Shown in pieces: positions 3,990-6,354 of a DNA stretch of 6,354 nt. Below the pieces are notes generated by a model that ran no database searches, was not told the origin of the DNA, and saw only the letters and a list, made by a program, of their open reading frames with translations. The position numbers and the translations under genes are program-made. Source of the DNA: an uncultured Eubacteriales bacterium (GTDB taxonomy: Bacteria > Bacillota > Clostridia > Christensenellales > Borkfalkiaceae); the NCBI GenBank assembly GCA_900556195.1, contig USOJ01000068.1, positions 1 to 6,354 of the forward strand, read 5' to 3'. How positions within the stretch are numbered: the stretch's first letter is position 1; each line of letters opens with the position of its first letter.

Positions 3990-6354
3990 GAAACGGCGAC
4001 GGTCGAAACCGCGGAAATAAACGATTACTACTTCGTCGGCGACGAAATAGAAATTCCCGCTACGGCGGAGATAAAACTTGCCGACGGGCAGGTAAAAACG
4101 GGTAACTACGAAGCCACGCTCACGCCCGACGGTAAACTTCTTTCGGGTAAAAAGACGGAACTCGTCGAAACGGGCGAGTATTTCGCAATCTATTCTCTTA
4201 CCGAAAACGGAAAGAGATATTCGGCTAAAAAATCCTTCGTCGTTACCGAAAAGAAGTGGAGCGTAGGCTCTACCGCTTCCAAAGTTGAGTACGCCGACGG
4301 GCTTACCGCCAATCGCTTCGGCGGTAAAGGGCTTAAACTTACCCTTGCCGCGGGCGACAAATTCACGTTCGCTTCGCCGATCGACTTGTCGGGCGGCAAC
4401 CTGACGGACGTTATCACCATGTATTCCACTGCGATACAGGCGAAGGGCGACTCGGCGTGGAACAACAACAATAAAACGGCGATAAATAACGGAACTTTGC
4501 AGGCGAGAAACGTCGTTTACGAAGCGGGGCTCGTCGAAGTTACGCTTACCGATTGCTACGATCCGAGCATTTCGGTTACTTTCGTCAACTATATATCCAC
4601 GCTTAACGGCGAAGGCGCGTACGCGAGAACCCGCGCCACGGGGCAGGGCGAATTCGGTCTTTACGAAAAATGCCCGCCGAAATTCGGTAAAAAAGAGATC
4701 GTCATAGACGGAACGCCTTACGGCGTATACGTCGGCGACTTCGGTATGTCCGTTACCGGTTCTGCCGACAAAAAGGCAATTTCATGGAGTATAAACGCCG
4801 AAAGCGGCGATATATATTATAACTGGTATAACGCGGGCGGACAAAAAGCGGGCGGACACCTTATAAACCAACTTTATAACGAAGAAGTCAGCGGCGGAGC
4901 AATATTCCCCGGCTTTACGACGGGCGAAGTTTATCTTTCGCTTACCGCCAACGAAAATTATACCGCTTCGACGACTTTCCATATCGAAGCGATCGGCGAT
5001 TATACGGGCGAGCAACTCGTCGACGGCAGATACGAAGACGATATCGCGCCCACGGTCGTAATCGATAAAGACGGCGAGTATTTCGTAAAGGTAGGAGACG
5101 AGTTCGAATTGCTTTCCGCAACGGCTTACGACCCGAATTTAGTCGGCGATATAACGAAGAAAGTTTATTTCAACTACGGCTCGAATATGCAAAGTTCGGT
5201 GCTCGTAAAAAATAATCGTTTTATCCCGGAAACGGTCGGCAGATACGTGGTCGAATACACTGCGAAAGACGCGTTCGGCAACGTCGGCAAGGCAACCGTA
5301 AGCGTAAACGCGGTAGCGAAAGCCCCCGCTTCTTTAACGGTAGAAAAAATGGACGAAATGAAAGCGGGCGTAAGGGCGGAACTTCCCGAATACGTCGCGG
5401 AAAGCCTTAACGGCGAAGTGTCGGTAGAAGTAACCGCCGAATGCGGCGATAAAACCTTTAACGTGGAAGACGGCTCGTTTATTCCGACCGCCGTCGGCGA
5501 ATACGTAATAAGATACGTATATAAAGATAAACTCAAAACTTACGACTATTCGTATACGGTTAATTGTTTGGCGAACGAAGAAAAGGCGTTCGTTACCGAA
5601 CCGATTTTCAGCGACTATTATATAAAAGGTCTTGCGTACACTTTGCCCGTCGCTAAAGCCTACGAATTCAGGGGCAAAGAGCCGAAACTCTGCGACCACG
5701 AAATTTACGCTTCTTTCGACGGCGGAAACTTCGTAAAAGTTACCGACCCCGATTCGTTTACGATAAGCGGGAATTCGACCGTGCAATTTAAGTACGTTGC
5801 CGAAACCGCCGAAATTTTAAGCGACGAAATAAAGATTATAGACACGGGTTACGGCTCGGATATCGACCTTGCGAAATACTTCGTCGGCGATTTTACGGCT
5901 GATAAAGATTACTCGTATATCGGGTTTACGTCGAACGTTCGCTTAGGCGACAACGACCTTACGTTTATCAATCCGCTCGCGTACTCCGTATTCTCGCTTT
6001 CATGGACGATACCCGCCGATAAGGCGAATATCTCGGCGTACAGCGTGATACTTACCGATAAGAAAAGCGGCAAAGCCGACGTTATAAGATTTTACAAGGT
6101 CGGCGCGCAAAGTTACGTTTCGATAAACGGCGGAGAAGCGAAAACTCTTCGCGAAAATATCTTCGGCGATACGAGCCGCGAACTTTCTTTCGATATCGAA
6201 AACGGAGCGTTCGTTTACGCCTGTTCGGGGCAGACGGTTACGCTTCCCGTAAGCGGCGTTACGGATTCGTCCGAATTATCGCTTAAAATAAAACTCGAAG
6301 GCATAAGCGGCGAAGCGGCGGTCAACGTTTCCAACGTTCAGAACCAACTTATGA
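3882..6354 (+). CDS. Large secreted multi-domain Ig-like / beta-sandwich surface protein (partial, 3' end missing)
   Basis: From ATG 3882 the frame stays open for 824 codons to the window edge, so the C-terminus and any cell-wall anchor are not visible. The N-terminus is a secretion signal: KK..K, a hydrophobic run at about 9-28, and a likely cleavage after ARA (34-36). It has no lipobox. Modules by eye: an Ig-like domain at about 45-123; a beta-sandwich at about 124-377 with TLTDCYDPSI (221-230) and GFTTGEVYLSLTA (344-356), resembling concanavalin/LamG-like domains; a clear bacterial Ig-like domain at about 388-477 with IAPTVVID, VGDEFEL, YVVEYTAKDAFGN; a second at about 482-562 with FIPTAVGEYVIRY; an Ig-like domain at about 566-654; and a second sandwich-like region from about 655. 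No catalytic signature was recognised. Its position 16 nt behind the importer suggests a glycan-binding or adhesive partner, but this is inference. Six cysteines lie in the visible mature part (225, 264, 521, 562, 604, 781). Confidence 0.85.
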   Translation, partial: MTKKHMAKIAGLTLAVALLGVSVSAAALTSPKIARAETATVETAEINDYYFVGDEIEIPATAEIKLADGQVKTGNYEATLTPDGKLLSGKKTELVETGEYFAIYSLTENGKRYSAKKSFVVTEKKWSVGSTASKVEYADGLTANRFGGKGLKLTLAAGDKFTFASPIDLSGGNLTDVITMYSTAIQAKGDSAWNNNNKTAINNGTLQARNVVYEAGLVEVTLTDCYDPSISVTFVNYISTLNGEGAYARTRATGQGEFGLYEKCPPKFGKKEIVIDGTPYGVYVGDFGMSVTGSADKKAISWSINAESGDIYYNWYNAGGQKAGGHLINQLYNEEVSGGAIFPGFTTGEVYLSLTANENYTASTTFHIEAIGDYTGEQLVDGRYEDDIAPTVVIDKDGEYFVKVGDEFELLSATAYDPNLVGDITKKVYFNYGSNMQSSVLVKNNRFIPETVGRYVVEYTAKDAFGNVGKATVSVNAVAKAPASLTVEKMDEMKAGVRAELPEYVAESLNGEVSVEVTAECGDKTFNVEDGSFIPTAVGEYVIRYVYKDKLKTYDYSYTVNCLANEEKAFVTEPIFSDYYIKGLAYTLPVAKAYEFRGKEPKLCDHEIYASFDGGNFVKVTDPDSFTISGNSTVQFKYVAETAEILSDEIKIIDTGYGSDIDLAKYFVGDFTADKDYSYIGFTSNVRLGDNDLTFINPLAYSVFSLSWTIPADKANISAYSVILTDKKSGKADVIRFYKVGAQSYVSINGGEAKTLRENIFGDTSRELSFDIENGAFVYACSGQTVTLPVSGVTDSSELSLKIKLEGISGEAAVNVSNVQNQLM
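4833..4858 (+). repeat. 11-bp direct repeat with 4-nt spacer inside the surface protein
   Basis: GCGGGCGGACA occurs at 4833-4843 and again at 4848-4858. The period is 15 bp, exactly five codons, so the protein shows AGGQK-AGGH at residues 318-325. The repeat keeps the frame and could expand or contract by slippage without breaking the gene. Two copies are few, and codon bias toward GCG/GGC raises the chance of coincidence. Confidence 0.5.

Noticed and set aside
4190..4471. Minus-strand frame of 93 codons inside the surface protein, considered as a small regulator gene
   Set aside because: It has no recognisable domain, and the plus-strand frame is continuous and modular through this stretch.
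5334..5786. 150-codon open frame on the minus strand over the surface protein
   Set aside because: Antisense shadow of the Ig-like modules. Its Arg/Phe/Val-rich composition mirrors GAA/AAC/GCG/TCG codons on the coding strand.

Overview
The window reads entirely on the + strand. It looks like part of a polysaccharide- or oligosaccharide-use locus from a Gram-positive anaerobe. The evidence is a lipoprotein-type solute-binding protein, two carbohydrate (CUT1) ABC permeases in the LplB/LplC style, GGAGG-type ribosome binding sites, and a secreted protein built from Ig-like modules. Codon choice is uniform across the window: GCG, TCG, ACG and GTA are favoured alongside AAA and GAA, at a base composition that looks close to half GC by eye. 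That style fits uncultured gut Clostridia such as Christensenellales/Borkfalkiaceae-like lineages, but this placement is inference from style only.

Layout. Bases 1-90 are the last 29 codons and stop of an upstream gene that cannot be identified. Bases 91-158 form a leader with an A-rich stretch, a 14-bp perfect palindrome and a perfect 10-bp hairpin, ending next to a strong Shine-Dalgarno. Three transporter genes follow: a 576-residue binding lipoprotein (171-1901), permease 1 (1903-2856) and permease 2 (2870-3865). Gaps between them are 1 and 13 nt. After another 16-nt gap comes a long secreted protein from 3882 that is still open at the end of the window (824 codons visible, no stop).

How they may work together. 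The lipoprotein would capture an oligosaccharide outside the membrane and deliver it to the permease heterodimer. Both permeases carry a good EAA loop for docking an ATPase, but no ATPase gene is present here, so a shared MsmX/MsmK/UgpC-type ATPase encoded elsewhere is the natural expectation. The Ig-like protein is co-directional and close enough to be co-transcribed. It contains two regions that look like concanavalin/jelly-roll beta-sandwiches and could hold a glycan or host surface near the transporter. No enzyme, mobile element, CRISPR array, tRNA or rRNA was seen. The substrate cannot be read from the sequence.
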